A stretch of DNA of 47,980 nt from Clostridiales bacterium (GCA_015056085.1 SVHA01000013.1:1-47980); one strand, 5' to 3'; counted from the first letter of the stretch, positions 7,692-16,548 are shown. Notes: generated by a model not told the origin, from the letters alone. Numbers and translations are program-made.

Positions 7692-7754
7692 CACTTTTGT
7701 TGCTCAGTGTGAAAAAATGGCAAAAAGTACAGAAAAAAAGCGAAGGCGGGGCGC

Positions 7755-7780
7755 AAAAATCCCCTTCCGCAGGGAAGGGG
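7755..7780 (-). terminator. Terminator of the PHP gene
   Basis: Perfect stem CCCCTTCC/GGAAGGGG (7761-7768/7773-7780) followed on the minus strand by ATTTTTG, 12 bases past the stop codon at 7792. Confidence 0.85.
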
Positions 7781-7791
7781 AGGAAAAGGGG

Positions 7792-8595
7792 TCACTTCAC
7801 GGGATGCAGCCAGTGGCGATTCGTGGGTACGGGCTGCTCGTTTTCGTCCATCCAGTAGGTGGTGCAGGGGACATATTCCTCCTTGATGGCGAAGCGGTCG
7901 GCATAAGCGCCGGTGAAAATCCCCATGGGGGCGTGGTTGCGGATGGCGCTGACATAATCGTGAATGGAGCGCAGGGGCTGATCAAAGGTGACGCCGAACA
8001 TCCGGGGGCGCAGCAGTTCCACATCTCCAGCCACATGATGATCCGTTCCGGCAGTCATGGGGAGGTCGAATTCCCGGGCATAGGCGTAGGCCTGGGCGTC
8101 GTTGAGGGCGTCGTTGCCGCTGTTGGCCACCTCGGCGGCATGGCAGAACTGCCTGCCCAGCAGCACCTTGGAGATGTACATCCTGTCCCTGAAGGGATGG
8201 GCCTGCACCACGCAGCCGCCGGCAGCATCGATGTGCTCAAACAGTTCCCGGCGGGACCAGCGGACAATGCCGGGATGAGCCTTGAGCCAGGCCTTGTCAA
8301 TGCCGTAGACCAGATATTCATCGCCCCGGAAATTCTGCTCCAGCCCGAAGAACACATCCAGCCCGATGCGCTTGCCTTCTTCCAGGGCGTCCTCATAACC
8401 CTTGCAGTATTCATCCACCCAGGTTTCCCAGGGCAGGGAGCGGTCCACCCGGGTGTTGCCGCCGAAGAAGTGGTCCGTCACAATGATGCCCTGATACCCC
8501 AGGGCCTTATAAAACCGGGCCTGTTCAGCGCCGGTGGAGCCGCCGCAGGCACTGCCCTGACAGGTGTGCATATGGGTCTCGTACAGATACTTCAT
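7792..8595 (-). CDS. PHP-domain phosphoesterase
   Basis: Encodes 267 aa. The start of the PHP fold is visible at the N-terminus (YETHMHT, with metal-binding His-x-His at residues 8 and 10), followed by VTDHFF, the GLEQNF region, VQAHPF (~150) and the C-terminal TAGTDHH (~195). These residues normally build a di- or trinuclear metal site that hydrolyses phosphate esters, as in histidinol-phosphatase and related YcdX/TrpH-type enzymes. The substrate is unknown. The ATG at 8595 is 7 bases from GGGAGGATG; an ATG two codons upstream is too close to that site. The gene is monocistronic with its own terminator. Confidence 0.85.
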   Translation of the reverse strand: MKYLYETHMHTCQGSACGGSTGAEQARFYKALGYQGIIVTDHFFGGNTRVDRSLPWETWVDEYCKGYEDALEEGKRIGLDVFFGLEQNFRGDEYLVYGIDKAWLKAHPGIVRWSRRELFEHIDAAGGCVVQAHPFRDRMYISKVLLGRQFCHAAEVANSGNDALNDAQAYAYAREFDLPMTAGTDHHVAGDVELLRPRMFGVTFDQPLRSIHDYVSAIRNHAPMGIFTGAYADRFAIKEEYVPCTTYWMDENEQPVPTNRHWLHPVK

Positions 8596-8700
8596 AATCA
8601 TCCTCCCGGAGAATGTGCTTGATGATATTATACGGCACATTTGCATCCGGGGCAAGGGAGAGACGGAGAAATAATTTGCTGAAGGCGAGATTTTACAGCA

Positions 8701-8737
8701 AAGGAAAAGACCGGAGAAATCATGGGGATCTCTCCGG
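8701..8737 (-). terminator. Terminator of the Cthe_2159-like gene
   Basis: Stem CCGGAGA/TCTCCGG (8711-8717/8731-8737), extended by AAAGAC/GTCTTT further out, and followed on the minus strand by TCTTTTCCTT. Confidence 0.7.
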
Positions 8738-8765
8738 CCCGAATAGTCTTTCAGTTGGGTGATGA

Positions 8766-10460
8766 TTACTCCGCAGCGTCCACGCCGGAGAAGCAGTTCA
8801 CCTTGTCCTGCATATAGAACAGGCTGCGGGCGTCGGCGGGGTCGGCGTCTGCTACAGGCGCCTGGCCGCCGAAGGAGCCGTCAGAGGGCTGGAAGCCGTC
8901 ATTTGGCGGCATTTCGGGCTGAGCGGGAGCAGAGGCGTTGTTGCCGGTGGCAGCGATGACGTCCTGCAGGATCTTTGCCAGGTCTTCTGCCGTCATGCCA
9001 GCGGGGACTTCGCCCTGAGCCAGTGCGTCATACTGTTCTCTGGGCAGTGTATCCAGAGGATTGGCAGCGTTCCCAAAGGGATTCTGACGGTCGCCGAAGC
9101 CGCCCATAGCGCCAAAGTGGGGGAAGGACATCACGTCGGTGCCGGTGTAGATCTGCTGGCGGCCGTTTTCATAGGCGGTGATGGTGGAAGTGTCGTACAC
9201 GCCTTCCACTTCCGTGCCGGTGATGTCACCGCCGATATGCACGGTGTAGGTGCCTTCCAGCTGCAGGGCGGGGGTGGAGATGACGCAGCCCTGGAAGCGG
9301 CGCTGCAGGCTGCCGGTCACTTCATCAGCGGAGGGATCGTAGGCAAACACGGGGGTGCCTTCGGTGTCGCAGATGACGATGGCGTCGCCGGAGTTGTTGT
9401 AATCAGCAAACTGGAGGTTGAGCGTCACCTGCTCGGAGTCGCTCTCGGCCCAGTCCATGGTGGAGCCCAGGGCCACCACGGTGCCGCCGTTGACGAAGGA
9501 GCCCATGTCGGAGTCCAGGCCGGCGTCGGCAGCGGGGTTGGCTGCGGAAATCACCGTGCCGCCGTTGATGACCAGCCAGCCGTTGGAGTCAATGCCGTCG
9601 CCTTCCACGCCCAGGCCGGCGAGGATGTGGATGTTGCCGCCGTTGATGGTGGTGACGGAGACATAGTCCTCGTTGGTGTTGATGCCGTCGTTATCGGCGA
9701 AGATGTGGATGTTGCCGCCGTTGATGGTCAGGTGCAGCTCGGTGTCCAGACCTTCGTTGTCGGCGTTGATGTTCAGCACGCCGGAGCCGTCGCCTTCAGC
9801 GTTGACGTTCATGGACATATAGGAATACACGGCGCCGTCCTGCTTCCAGAGCTTCTTTTCGCCTTCCTTGTCCTTGTAGATGCGGGCGACGTGGCCGCCG
9901 TTGACGGTGTTGACGCTGCCCTGGGCCAGCACGATGTTGGCGCCGGCAGCAGTGGTGTCCACGGTGGAGGAGGCCGTGTCGGTGGACCAGTCGCCGTCAC
10001 ACTCGTACACGTTCATGAACACGATGCCGGGGGCTACGGTGCAGGTGATGGTCAGGTTGTCCAGCACCAGGGTGACTACGGCGTTGGGGTCCTTATCGGC
10101 GTCTTCGCCAAGGTCCACACGGATCTGACCGGCGCTGAGGGTGCCGCTGATGCGGTAGGTGCCGGGCTTGGCGATGTTCACGACAGTGTGAGCGGCAGCT
10201 TCATCGGCGCTGTGGCGCTCTTCGACTGTGCCTTCGCCGTAGGGATTGCCGCTGTCGTAGGCGGTGCGGTCTTCGTAGTAGATGATGTCGTTGGACAGGT
10301 ACACAGCAGCGGATTCATCCCTGGAAGCAGCCTGGCCGTCCACTGTGATTTCCCCATCGGAGAGAACGATCACGGTCTCTTTGTCAGCGGCAGTAGCGGT
10401 GCAGCCCAGGGTCATCAGGCAAACGAGAACCATCAGGGCGCAAAGGAAACGGGTTTTCAT
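8766..10460 (-). CDS. Secreted Cthe_2159-like carbohydrate-binding beta-helix protein
   Basis: Encodes 564 aa. The N-terminal signal (MKTRFLCALMVLVCLMTLGC) has a Cys at the end of a lipobox-like LGC, so it may be a lipoprotein. The body is a string of right-handed beta-helix turns such as DNLTITC, DNEGLDT, LTINGGNIHIF, NDGINTN and NGGTVI. It matches the family of Clostridium thermocellum Cthe_2159 (PF14262), a calcium- and polysaccharide-binding protein; the many Asp/Asn in the turns fit calcium binding. The C-terminal ~110 residues are Pro/Gly/Asn-rich and look like a linker. The ATG at 10460 lies 11 bases after AAAGGA; the ATG at 10472 touches the ribosome site. The likely role is surface attachment to plant polymers. 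Three TTTACA repeats sit upstream. Confidence 0.82.
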   Translation of the reverse strand: MKTRFLCALMVLVCLMTLGCTATAADKETVIVLSDGEITVDGQAASRDESAAVYLSNDIIYYEDRTAYDSGNPYGEGTVEERHSADEAAAHTVVNIAKPGTYRISGTLSAGQIRVDLGEDADKDPNAVVTLVLDNLTITCTVAPGIVFMNVYECDGDWSTDTASSTVDTTAAGANIVLAQGSVNTVNGGHVARIYKDKEGEKKLWKQDGAVYSYMSMNVNAEGDGSGVLNINADNEGLDTELHLTINGGNIHIFADNDGINTNEDYVSVTTINGGNIHILAGLGVEGDGIDSNGWLVINGGTVISAANPAADAGLDSDMGSFVNGGTVVALGSTMDWAESDSEQVTLNLQFADYNNSGDAIVICDTEGTPVFAYDPSADEVTGSLQRRFQGCVISTPALQLEGTYTVHIGGDITGTEVEGVYDTSTITAYENGRQQIYTGTDVMSFPHFGAMGGFGDRQNPFGNAANPLDTLPREQYDALAQGEVPAGMTAEDLAKILQDVIAATGNNASAPAQPEMPPNDGFQPSDGSFGGQAPVADADPADARSLFYMQDKVNCFSGVDAAE

Positions 10461-10503
10461 GCTTATGCACATCCTTTCAAAAGATCATGGATGGGATGTT
10501 CAT

Positions 10504-10568
10504 ATTGTAGCGCTTTTTTTGCGGGAAATCATGGCAAAAGGATGTAAAGACTGTAAAGAATCTGTAAA
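10504..10568 (-). promoter_or_regulatory. Promoter with three TTTACA direct repeats
   Basis: On the minus strand TTTACA occurs at 10568-10563, 10557-10552 and 10548-10543, with 5- and 3-base gaps, upstream of a TACAAT -10 box (10509-10504) that lacks a recognisable -35. Direct TT-ACA hexamers with a near-helical-turn period upstream of a weak promoter are typical of OmpR/PhoB-type response regulators. The regulator is not identified. Confidence 0.45.
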
Positions 10569-10579
10569 TACTTCCGCCG

Positions 10580-11749
10580 TTACAGGCGCACGTTCACGCC
10601 GTTGACTTCCACATCGCCGTCGGCAAGGATGAGGATATACTGCTTGCCGTCGATGATGCGGGTTTCCAGCAGGTGGCTGTTCTCGGGGTCCACCTTGATG
10701 GACACGCTGGGCGTGGTGACCTTGAAGGTGCGGGGAGCCACCAGATTCACTGCAGGGATGCGGGCGTTATCGCCGAAGGAATCGATGTAGTATTCTTCAA
10801 ACACCGCCGCCTTATCCGGGGAAACGCCGCAGTTTTCCAGCACTTCCCTCACCGCCGGGGCGGAAAAGGCCAGCGGCTCGGCGGATTTGTCCGCCTTGTG
10901 CTCCTCCATCATGGCAGAGACGGTCTCATGCACCTGCTGCACCACATCCAGGTTGCATTCGTCCTGCAGGGAAGTGCGGAGAATGTTCTGGAAGGTTTCC
11001 GTCTGCTGGGGCGCAGGGGTGATTTTGGGCGTGTTGAACACCGCTTCGATGAAATCGTCGTGGGGGTCGGCGGCATCCTTGGTGTAATACATGGCGCCGT
11101 AGACGTTGGCCTGGCGGTCGTCAAAACTGGGGAACAGGAAGCCCTGTTCCGGCGCGCCCACCACCCAGTCGGCCTCCCGGCTGTGGAATTCCGATTCCGC
11201 AGCGAAATACATCAGGGCGGGCTTGGACTGCTTCACGGTGCAGACGCTGCAGAGGATGTAACTGAACACATCGGTGCTGCGCTCCCGGTCGATTTCATCA
11301 TTGCCGTCCTTGAAGGGCACGTCATAGCCGTCGTGCATCAGCAGGATGAGATAATTATCCGCCGCCTGCTGCTGGCTGACGGACTGCAGGGCGTTGGATT
11401 TGCTTGAGAGAATGACGGAAATCACCTTCTGCCAGAAGGCGTCCACGGCGTCCTCATCGGTGAGGCTGGAATCCCGCAGGGCCATCAGCAGGTGATGCTC
11501 CGGCCCTTCCATGGTCTGCAGGGCGGTGAATTCCACCGGCAGGAGATTCTGTCCCAGCGTGCCCGACAGGGTTTTGCGGAAAATCGCCATGTATTTCTCG
11601 TTTTCCTCCTGAGGGAGGGCATACACGGGCTGGGCGAAGGTGGAAATAATGTGACCGTCCGCTGCCACATAACAGCCGCGGATGACGGTGGGATAGCGCT
11701 TGTCGGGATTGAGCCGGCGCTTGATTTCGGAAATGTCCCGCTGATTCAT
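10580..11749 (-). CDS. DUF4317 family protein
   Basis: Encodes 389 aa. It begins MNQRDISEIKRRLNPDK and continues IRGCYVAADG, the typical opening of the DUF4317 family, cytoplasmic proteins widespread in Clostridia and without a known function. There is no signal peptide or membrane segment. Visible family-like stretches are the YLILLMHDGYDVP segment around residue 140 and a C-terminal beta-rich part (KVTTPSVSIKVDPE; IIDGKQYILI). The gene stands alone, divergent from the LRR gene, with a TTGCAC-N17-TACAAT promoter. The ribosome site is a weak GAGG 11 bases before the ATG. The ~100 bases after the stop hold the regulatory repeats of the next gene and no clear terminator. Confidence 0.85.
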   Translation of the reverse strand: MNQRDISEIKRRLNPDKRYPTVIRGCYVAADGHIISTFAQPVYALPQEENEKYMAIFRKTLSGTLGQNLLPVEFTALQTMEGPEHHLLMALRDSSLTDEDAVDAFWQKVISVILSSKSNALQSVSQQQAADNYLILLMHDGYDVPFKDGNDEIDRERSTDVFSYILCSVCTVKQSKPALMYFAAESEFHSREADWVVGAPEQGFLFPSFDDRQANVYGAMYYTKDAADPHDDFIEAVFNTPKITPAPQQTETFQNILRTSLQDECNLDVVQQVHETVSAMMEEHKADKSAEPLAFSAPAVREVLENCGVSPDKAAVFEEYYIDSFGDNARIPAVNLVAPRTFKVTTPSVSIKVDPENSHLLETRIIDGKQYILILADGDVEVNGVNVRL

Positions 11750-11795
11750 GCGTGTGTACCTCTGTCAGTGATGTCTCCCTGAGGGAGCCACTGTT

Positions 11796-11824
11796 ATTGT
11801 ACACATCTTTTGGTTTGGGTGCAA
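11796..11824 (-). promoter_or_regulatory. Promoter of the DUF4317 gene
   Basis: Minus strand TTGCAC (11824-11819), 17-bp spacer, TACAAT (11801-11796). The leader contains the palindrome CTCCCTGAGGGAG. Confidence 0.65.
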
Positions 11825-11847
11825 GGGCGGGAGAAAAATTCTGGGGA

Positions 11848-11876
11848 TTGTGCCTTTCTCCGGGGTGTGGTATACT
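11848..11876 (+). promoter_or_regulatory. Promoter of the LRR gene
   Basis: TTGTGC (11848-11853), 17-bp spacer, TATACT (11871-11876); divergent from, and 24 bases away from, the DUF4317 promoter. Confidence 0.65.
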
Positions 11877-11929
11877 GAACAAAAGGAAACCCGGTACCAT
11901 CTGAATATCGTTTGGAAAGGATGACAAAA

Positions 11930-13237
11930 ATGCGTATGTGGAAATGGATTCTCGCCCTGGTGATGGCCCTTATGATGCTCTTTGGTGCGGCCATGGCAGA
12001 GCAGGTGCAGCTGTATTACGGCGACGTGCCCCTGGGAAACAGCAGCAACGATCCCCTCACCGGCAAGGCGGATGAATACGGCAACATTACCGTGAACCTC
12101 AATCAGCTGGTGGAGGCCCTGGGCGGCAACAGCTATTACGACGCTGCCTCTGGAATGTTCACCTTCCAGCTGGATACTACCAACCTCCGCCGCGCCAAGG
12201 CGCAGGTCAGCGGTGAGACGGTGGCGCGCCCGGTGAAGATCAGCGGCGATTGGACCTACTATGTGCGGGAAGACAACACTGCTTCCATCGTGGGCTATCT
12301 GGGCAGCGAAACTCTCTTTGTGGAGATTCCCAATGAGATCGACGGTCTGACGGTGACGCAGCTGGGCCGTCCCGCTTCCGATTACGGCTTTGACGTGCTG
12401 CTGGCAGACCCCGTGACGCGGGAAAAACTGGGCGAAGGCTATATGCTCCTGGACATCGACTGGGAGCTGACCGACAAGATCACCTGGGTGTTTGACGAGG
12501 TGGAGGAAGTCACGCTTCCCGATACGCTCAGACACCTGGGCATGGGCGTGTTCAAACATCTGAAAGCGGAGGAGTTTGTGCTGCCCGAGGGCCTGGAAGT
12601 GATCGAGGCGGGCTTTATGGAATACGGATACTTTGAGAAGAGCAGGCTTCCTTCCACCCTCAGGGAAGTGGGCCCGGGCGCTTTCAACAGCAGTTGTTAC
12701 AATATGGATATCAAAAAGGACACCAAGGAATACAGGCTGCCTGAGGGACTCGGGGTAATCGAGCCCTATGCAGTGGGAAAACTGCTGGAATCCCAACAAC
12801 GTTCGGAGGTCAGGATCATCCTGCCGGAAGGCTGCGTGCTGACGCCCGGCTGTTTTTCCCGCACCAACAATACCTACGCCACTTTCGTTCTGCCGCAGTC
12901 TCTGACCGAGGTTCCTGCCCATGCGTTTTATGACAACAATTGCAATGCCGTTATCTTCCAGGGAAACAACGTGACCACCATTGGCGAACAGGCCTTTGCG
13001 GACATGAGCAACCTGCAGGAAATCACTCTGCCTGAAGGCGTGACCACCATCGGCACGCAGGCTTTCTACAAGTGCGGGAGGCTGGAAAAAGTGGTCCTTC
13101 CCGCCAGCGTGACGGAGATCGGCAAGCACGCCTTCGCCAACTGCCCCGACAATCTGGTGCTGTACGTGGTGAAGGATTCCTACGCCCACACCTGGGCGGT
13201 GGAAAACGGCTTCAAGGTCAAGACCCGCAGCAAGTAA
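11930..13237 (+). CDS. Secreted BspA-type leucine-rich-repeat protein
   Basis: Encodes 435 aa. The ATG at 11930 lies nine bases after GGAAAGG; upstream in-frame ATGs overlap that site. A signal peptide (MRMWKWILALVMALMMLFG, cleaved after AMA) precedes a ~100-residue N-terminal beta domain. Then come LRR_5/BspA repeats: VEIPNEIDGLTVTQLG, VTLPDTLRHLG, FVLPEGLEVIEAGF, ITLPEGVTTIGTQAF and VVLPASVTEIGKHAF. The last ends in a YVVKDSYAHTWAVENG cap often found after such repeats. The family mediates adhesion or surface display in gut bacteria. There is no sortase motif or anchor, so it is probably released or held non-covalently. Confidence 0.85.
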   Translation: MRMWKWILALVMALMMLFGAAMAEQVQLYYGDVPLGNSSNDPLTGKADEYGNITVNLNQLVEALGGNSYYDAASGMFTFQLDTTNLRRAKAQVSGETVARPVKISGDWTYYVREDNTASIVGYLGSETLFVEIPNEIDGLTVTQLGRPASDYGFDVLLADPVTREKLGEGYMLLDIDWELTDKITWVFDEVEEVTLPDTLRHLGMGVFKHLKAEEFVLPEGLEVIEAGFMEYGYFEKSRLPSTLREVGPGAFNSSCYNMDIKKDTKEYRLPEGLGVIEPYAVGKLLESQQRSEVRIILPEGCVLTPGCFSRTNNTYATFVLPQSLTEVPAHAFYDNNCNAVIFQGNNVTTIGEQAFADMSNLQEITLPEGVTTIGTQAFYKCGRLEKVVLPASVTEIGKHAFANCPDNLVLYVVKDSYAHTWAVENGFKVKTRSK

Positions 13238-13244
13238 ACATAAT

Positions 13245-13280
13245 CAAAAAAGTGGCCTCCCTTTCCCGGGAGGCCATTTT
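13245..13280. terminator. Bidirectional terminator between LRR and cyclophilin genes
   Basis: Perfect 8-bp stem TGGCCTCC/GGAGGCCA (13253-13260/13269-13276), with T-runs on both strands (TTTT after it; AAAAAA before it). It serves the two convergent genes. Confidence 0.85.
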
Positions 13281-13282
13281 AC

Positions 13283-13861
13283 TTACGGCTTATCGATTCG
13301 CCTGATGGAGTTGATCACCGGCTGATTTTCCGGCTTGACGGTGCCGTTTTCATCCTCCACCGGGGTCAGGCACAGGGCGTCCACCACTTCCATGCCGGAG
13401 ATCACCCGACCAAAGGCGGCATAAGCGCCATCCAGGTGAGGGGCGGCCTCATGCACGATGAAAAACTGGCTGGTGGCGCTGTTGGGGAAAATGGTGCGGG
13501 CCATGGACAGCACGCCTCTCAAGTGCTTCAGGTCGTTGGTGAAGCCGTTTTGGGCAAATTCGCCGTAGATGGCCTCGGCGCCTTCGCCGGCGCCGCCCTG
13601 CACCACGAATCCCTTGACGATGCGGTGGAAGGTCAGCCCGTCATAAAAGCCCCGGTCCACCAGATTGAGGAAGTTTTCCACCGTCACCGGGGCAATATCG
13701 GCATACAGTTCCGCCACGATGACGCCGTGACCGGCGATATCCATCTCCACATAATAAGTGCCGGTGAGGGGCGGGGTGTCCGGCTTGCTGTTGAAAGCGC
13801 TGCAGCCGCAAAGGAGGGCCATCACACCCATCAGGCATAGAAGGAGAAGCACTTTTTTCAC
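13283..13861 (-). CDS. Cyclophilin-type peptidyl-prolyl isomerase lipoprotein
   Basis: Encodes 192 aa with a GTG start at 13861, nine bases after GGAGG. The TTG three codons upstream touches that site, and the promoter-derived leader fits GTG. The lipoprotein signal KKVLLLLCLMGVMALLCGC is followed by a cyclophilin domain with FHRIVKGFVVQGG (the Phe, Arg and Gln of the active site), SMARTIFPNSATSQFFI and a final AFGRVISGMEVVD. It should catalyse proline isomerisation of exported proteins at the outer face of the membrane. It is monocistronic. The active-site motif reads QGGAGE where many homologues have QGGDP. Confidence 0.92.
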   Translation of the reverse strand: MKKVLLLLCLMGVMALLCGCSAFNSKPDTPPLTGTYYVEMDIAGHGVIVAELYADIAPVTVENFLNLVDRGFYDGLTFHRIVKGFVVQGGAGEGAEAIYGEFAQNGFTNDLKHLRGVLSMARTIFPNSATSQFFIVHEAAPHLDGAYAAFGRVISGMEVVDALCLTPVEDENGTVKPENQPVINSIRRIDKP

Positions 13862-13896
13862 TGTCGTCAACCTCCGCTTGGCAGGATTTGTCAGTC

Positions 13897-13925
13897 ATTA
13901 TACCTCCAAAAGGGAAAACCGTCAA
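13897..13925 (-). promoter_or_regulatory. Promoter of the cyclophilin gene
   Basis: Minus strand TTGACG (13925-13920), 17-bp spacer, TATAAT (13902-13897); one mismatch to consensus. Confidence 0.8.
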
Positions 13926-14031
13926 TAAAAAAGGATTTCCCAATCGAATGAAGAAATAACTGATAGGACACTGGGAAGTATTTCAAAACGGCCCTTATTC
14001 ACAACGTTTATCGCTGAAGGGAGAAGGTATC

Positions 14032-14886
14032 ATGGCGGTTTATACGATGGAGCACAACCCCACCATGGCAGGGATGCTGGAGCAGAAGGTGAACATTCCC
14101 TTTGCCTGCCCTGATGGGCATCAGTTGTGCCTGCAGATGGTCAAGCCCATGTGGAAAAGCGGCGGCAAGGGCTTCCCGATGGTGCTGTTTATTCAGGGCA
14201 GCGGCTGGACCAAGCCGGATCAGTTCTGGCAGCTGCCGCAGATGTCTCTGCTGGCCCGCCGGGGTTATGTGATCGCCAGCGTGACCCACCGCAGTTCCGA
14301 GGAAGCGCCGGGCCCGGCCTTTTTGCAGGATGTGAAGACCGCCCTGCGGTTCCTGCGCGCCCATGCGGAAGAATATGACATCGACAAGGAGCGGGTCTGC
14401 GCCTGGGGCACGTCCTCCGGCGGAAACACGGCGCTGCTGCTTGGCATGACCGGCGACACAAGGGAGTTTGACACCGAAGAATACGGGGAGGAATCCTCTG
14501 CCGTGCAGGCGGTGGTGGACTGCTTTGGCCCCACGGACCTGGGGGCCATGTACGACCGCATCGGCACAGGCGCCCACGGCCCGATCATCGACGCCCTGGT
14601 GATGCTGGTGTGCGGCCAGCAAGAGGGCCTGGAGGAGCGGCGCAGGAAACTGAGCCCCGTGAGTTACGTGACGGCGGAAAAGAAAATTCCGCCCATGCTG
14701 ATGCTCCACGGCGATGCGGATCAGATCGTCTGGCTCAAGGACACCCGGGCCATGTATGACCTGATGGTGGAAACGGGCCACGAGGTGGATCTGGTGGAGG
14801 TTTCAAACGCCCCCCACGAGGAAACCTTCTGGAGCTTGGAACTGCTGGAAGTCATCTTTGCCTTTATTCAGAAGCACCTGGGATAA
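14032..14886 (+). CDS. Alpha/beta hydrolase (esterase/lipase-like)
   Basis: Encodes 284 aa without a signal peptide. Alpha/beta-hydrolase features: VLFIQGSGW where HGGGW-type oxyanion loops usually stand (~60), the nucleophile elbow WGTSSGGN (~125, Ser in GxSxG), a likely acid Asp in LHGDADQIV (~225) and a likely catalytic His in NAPHEETFW (~260). Such enzymes (BD-FAE/hormone-sensitive-lipase type) remove acyl groups from sugars or small esters. The gene sits 31 bases upstream of a glycosidase gene, so deacetylation of an oligosaccharide before cleavage is plausible (inference). Ribosome site GGAGAAGG lies just before the ATG. Confidence 0.82.
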   Translation: MAVYTMEHNPTMAGMLEQKVNIPFACPDGHQLCLQMVKPMWKSGGKGFPMVLFIQGSGWTKPDQFWQLPQMSLLARRGYVIASVTHRSSEEAPGPAFLQDVKTALRFLRAHAEEYDIDKERVCAWGTSSGGNTALLLGMTGDTREFDTEEYGEESSAVQAVVDCFGPTDLGAMYDRIGTGAHGPIIDALVMLVCGQQEGLEERRRKLSPVSYVTAEKKIPPMLMLHGDADQIVWLKDTRAMYDLMVETGHEVDLVEVSNAPHEETFWSLELLEVIFAFIQKHLG

Positions 14887-14917
14887 TCGCCCATCACATC
14901 CGCACAGGAGGAAGACT

Positions 14918-16501
14918 ATGGCACTGGAAAGACTCAACCCGGAAGATCAGAAGATTGAAGAGATGCACATGGTGGAACGGATGTTCCACGGGCATCATCT
15001 GTATCAGATGGACGACGATCCCGCCTACTGCTATGATCCGCTGGTGAAGGAAAACACCTTCATCACCAAGGAAAAGGACACCGAGCCCCTGCCCACCTAC
15101 GAAGGCAGCAGGGATGAACTGCCGGAACTGGTGTGGGATGATAATCCCGACGGCGTGAAATGCTACAACAAGGCGTGGGAGATCGCCTTCAGCAACCTCC
15201 ACAGCCCCACGCCGGAAGACAGCATGGTGAGCAACTTTATCGACACGGCCTTCAACGGCTGCCTGTTCATGTGGGATTCTTCCTTCATCACCATGTTCGG
15301 CAAGTATGGCTCCCGGGTCTTCAATTTCCAGAAGACGCTGGACAACCTCTACGCCCGTCAGCACATGGACGGCTTTATCTGCCGCGAAATCCACGAAAAC
15401 GTCAAGGGCGATCAGTTCCACCGCTTTGACCCCGTCAGCACCGGTCCCAACGTGCTGCCCTGGGCGGAATGGGAATCCTTCATGATCACCGGCGACATGG
15501 ATCGCCTTCAGAAAGTGTTCCCGCCGCTGCTGGCGTATCACCACTGGCTGAAACTCTATCGCACCTGGCCCGACGGCACCTACTGGTCCAGCGGCTGGGG
15601 CTGCGGCATGGACAATCAGCCCCGGCAGAAGCCCGGATATCACCACGGCTTCCACCACGGCAACATGGTGTGGGTGGACGCCTGCATCCAGCAGCTGCTC
15701 AGCTGCCATATCCTGATCGAAATGGCCAAACTCATCGGCCGGGAAAAGGACGTGGAAGCCCTGAAGGAAGAGGAAGTCTTCCTCGCCAAGACCGTCAACG
15801 AGAAACTCTGGGACGAAGACACCGCCTTCTATTATGACCTGTGGAATGACGGGCGGCTGAACATGGTCAAGTCCGTGGCGGCTTACTGGGCGCTGGTGGC
15901 GGGCATTGTTCCCGAAGACCGCCTGGAGCGCTTCGTGGCCCATCTGGAAAACGAAAAGGAATTCAAGCGCCCCCACCGTGTGCCCACCCTGTCGGCGGAC
16001 AACCCCAACTATGACCCCGACGGCGGCTACTGGAAGGGCAGCATCTGGGCGCCCACCAACTATATGATCCTGAAGGGTCTGGAGCGCTACGGCTATCATG
16101 ACCTGGCCAGGGAAATCGGCAAGTGCCATGTGGACAACGTGGTGGAGGTATTCCGCCAGACCGGTACGCTGTGGGAAAACTACGGTCCCGAAAAGGCTGC
16201 CAAGGGCAACATGGCCAAGGCGGACTTTGTGGGCTGGACGGGTCTGCCGCCCATCGCCGTGGCCATTGAGCAGGTCTTTGGCATCCACGGCAGCGCCAAG
16301 GACCGCCGCATCACCTGGCGCATCCGGGAAACGGGCCGCCACGGCGTGAAGCGCTATCCCATGGGTGAAGACTACGTGGATCTCATCTGCCCTGCCCGCA
16401 AGGTCGGCGAAAAGGTAGAAGTCGAAATTTCCGCCACCTGCCCGGTGACGGTGGACGTCATCTGGGAAGACGGCAGCGTTCAGACGGTGCACGCCGGCTG
16501 A
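14918..16501 (+). CDS. Trehalase-like / GH63-type glycosidase
   Basis: Encodes 527 aa, cytoplasmic. ATG at 14918 behind CAGGAGGAAGACT; the longer frame starts inside the esterase gene. The (alpha/alpha)6-barrel features of the GH37/GH63/MGH1-like group are visible: FMWDSSFITMFG (~115), FICREIHEN (~155), WSSGWGCGMDNQPR (~228), DGGYWKGSIWAPTNY (~367), TGTLWENYGPE (~420) and WTGLPPIAVAIE. The Asp and Glu of the catalytic pair likely lie in the GMDNQPR and LWENYGPE segments. Members act on alpha-glucosides, mannosylglycerate or similar; the true substrate is open. It is the second gene of the operon with the esterase and ends at a hairpin. Confidence 0.82.
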   Translation: MALERLNPEDQKIEEMHMVERMFHGHHLYQMDDDPAYCYDPLVKENTFITKEKDTEPLPTYEGSRDELPELVWDDNPDGVKCYNKAWEIAFSNLHSPTPEDSMVSNFIDTAFNGCLFMWDSSFITMFGKYGSRVFNFQKTLDNLYARQHMDGFICREIHENVKGDQFHRFDPVSTGPNVLPWAEWESFMITGDMDRLQKVFPPLLAYHHWLKLYRTWPDGTYWSSGWGCGMDNQPRQKPGYHHGFHHGNMVWVDACIQQLLSCHILIEMAKLIGREKDVEALKEEEVFLAKTVNEKLWDEDTAFYYDLWNDGRLNMVKSVAAYWALVAGIVPEDRLERFVAHLENEKEFKRPHRVPTLSADNPNYDPDGGYWKGSIWAPTNYMILKGLERYGYHDLAREIGKCHVDNVVEVFRQTGTLWENYGPEKAAKGNMAKADFVGWTGLPPIAVAIEQVFGIHGSAKDRRITWRIRETGRHGVKRYPMGEDYVDLICPARKVGEKVEVEISATCPVTVDVIWEDGSVQTVHAG

Positions 16502-16520
16502 CCTGCTGATTGGCATATCC

Positions 16521-16548
16521 GGCTGCGTCGGGTTTTGACGCAGCCTTT
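16521..16548 (+). terminator. Terminator of the esterase-glycosidase operon
   Basis: Perfect 9-bp stem GGCTGCGTC/GACGCAGCC (16521-16529/16537-16545), followed by a short TTTCC tail. Confidence 0.6.

Noticed and set aside
9117..10547. 476-codon plus-strand frame opposite the Cthe_2159-like gene
   Set aside because: It is a Val/Gly/His-rich shadow. The minus strand has a signal peptide, ribosome site and beta-helix repeats.
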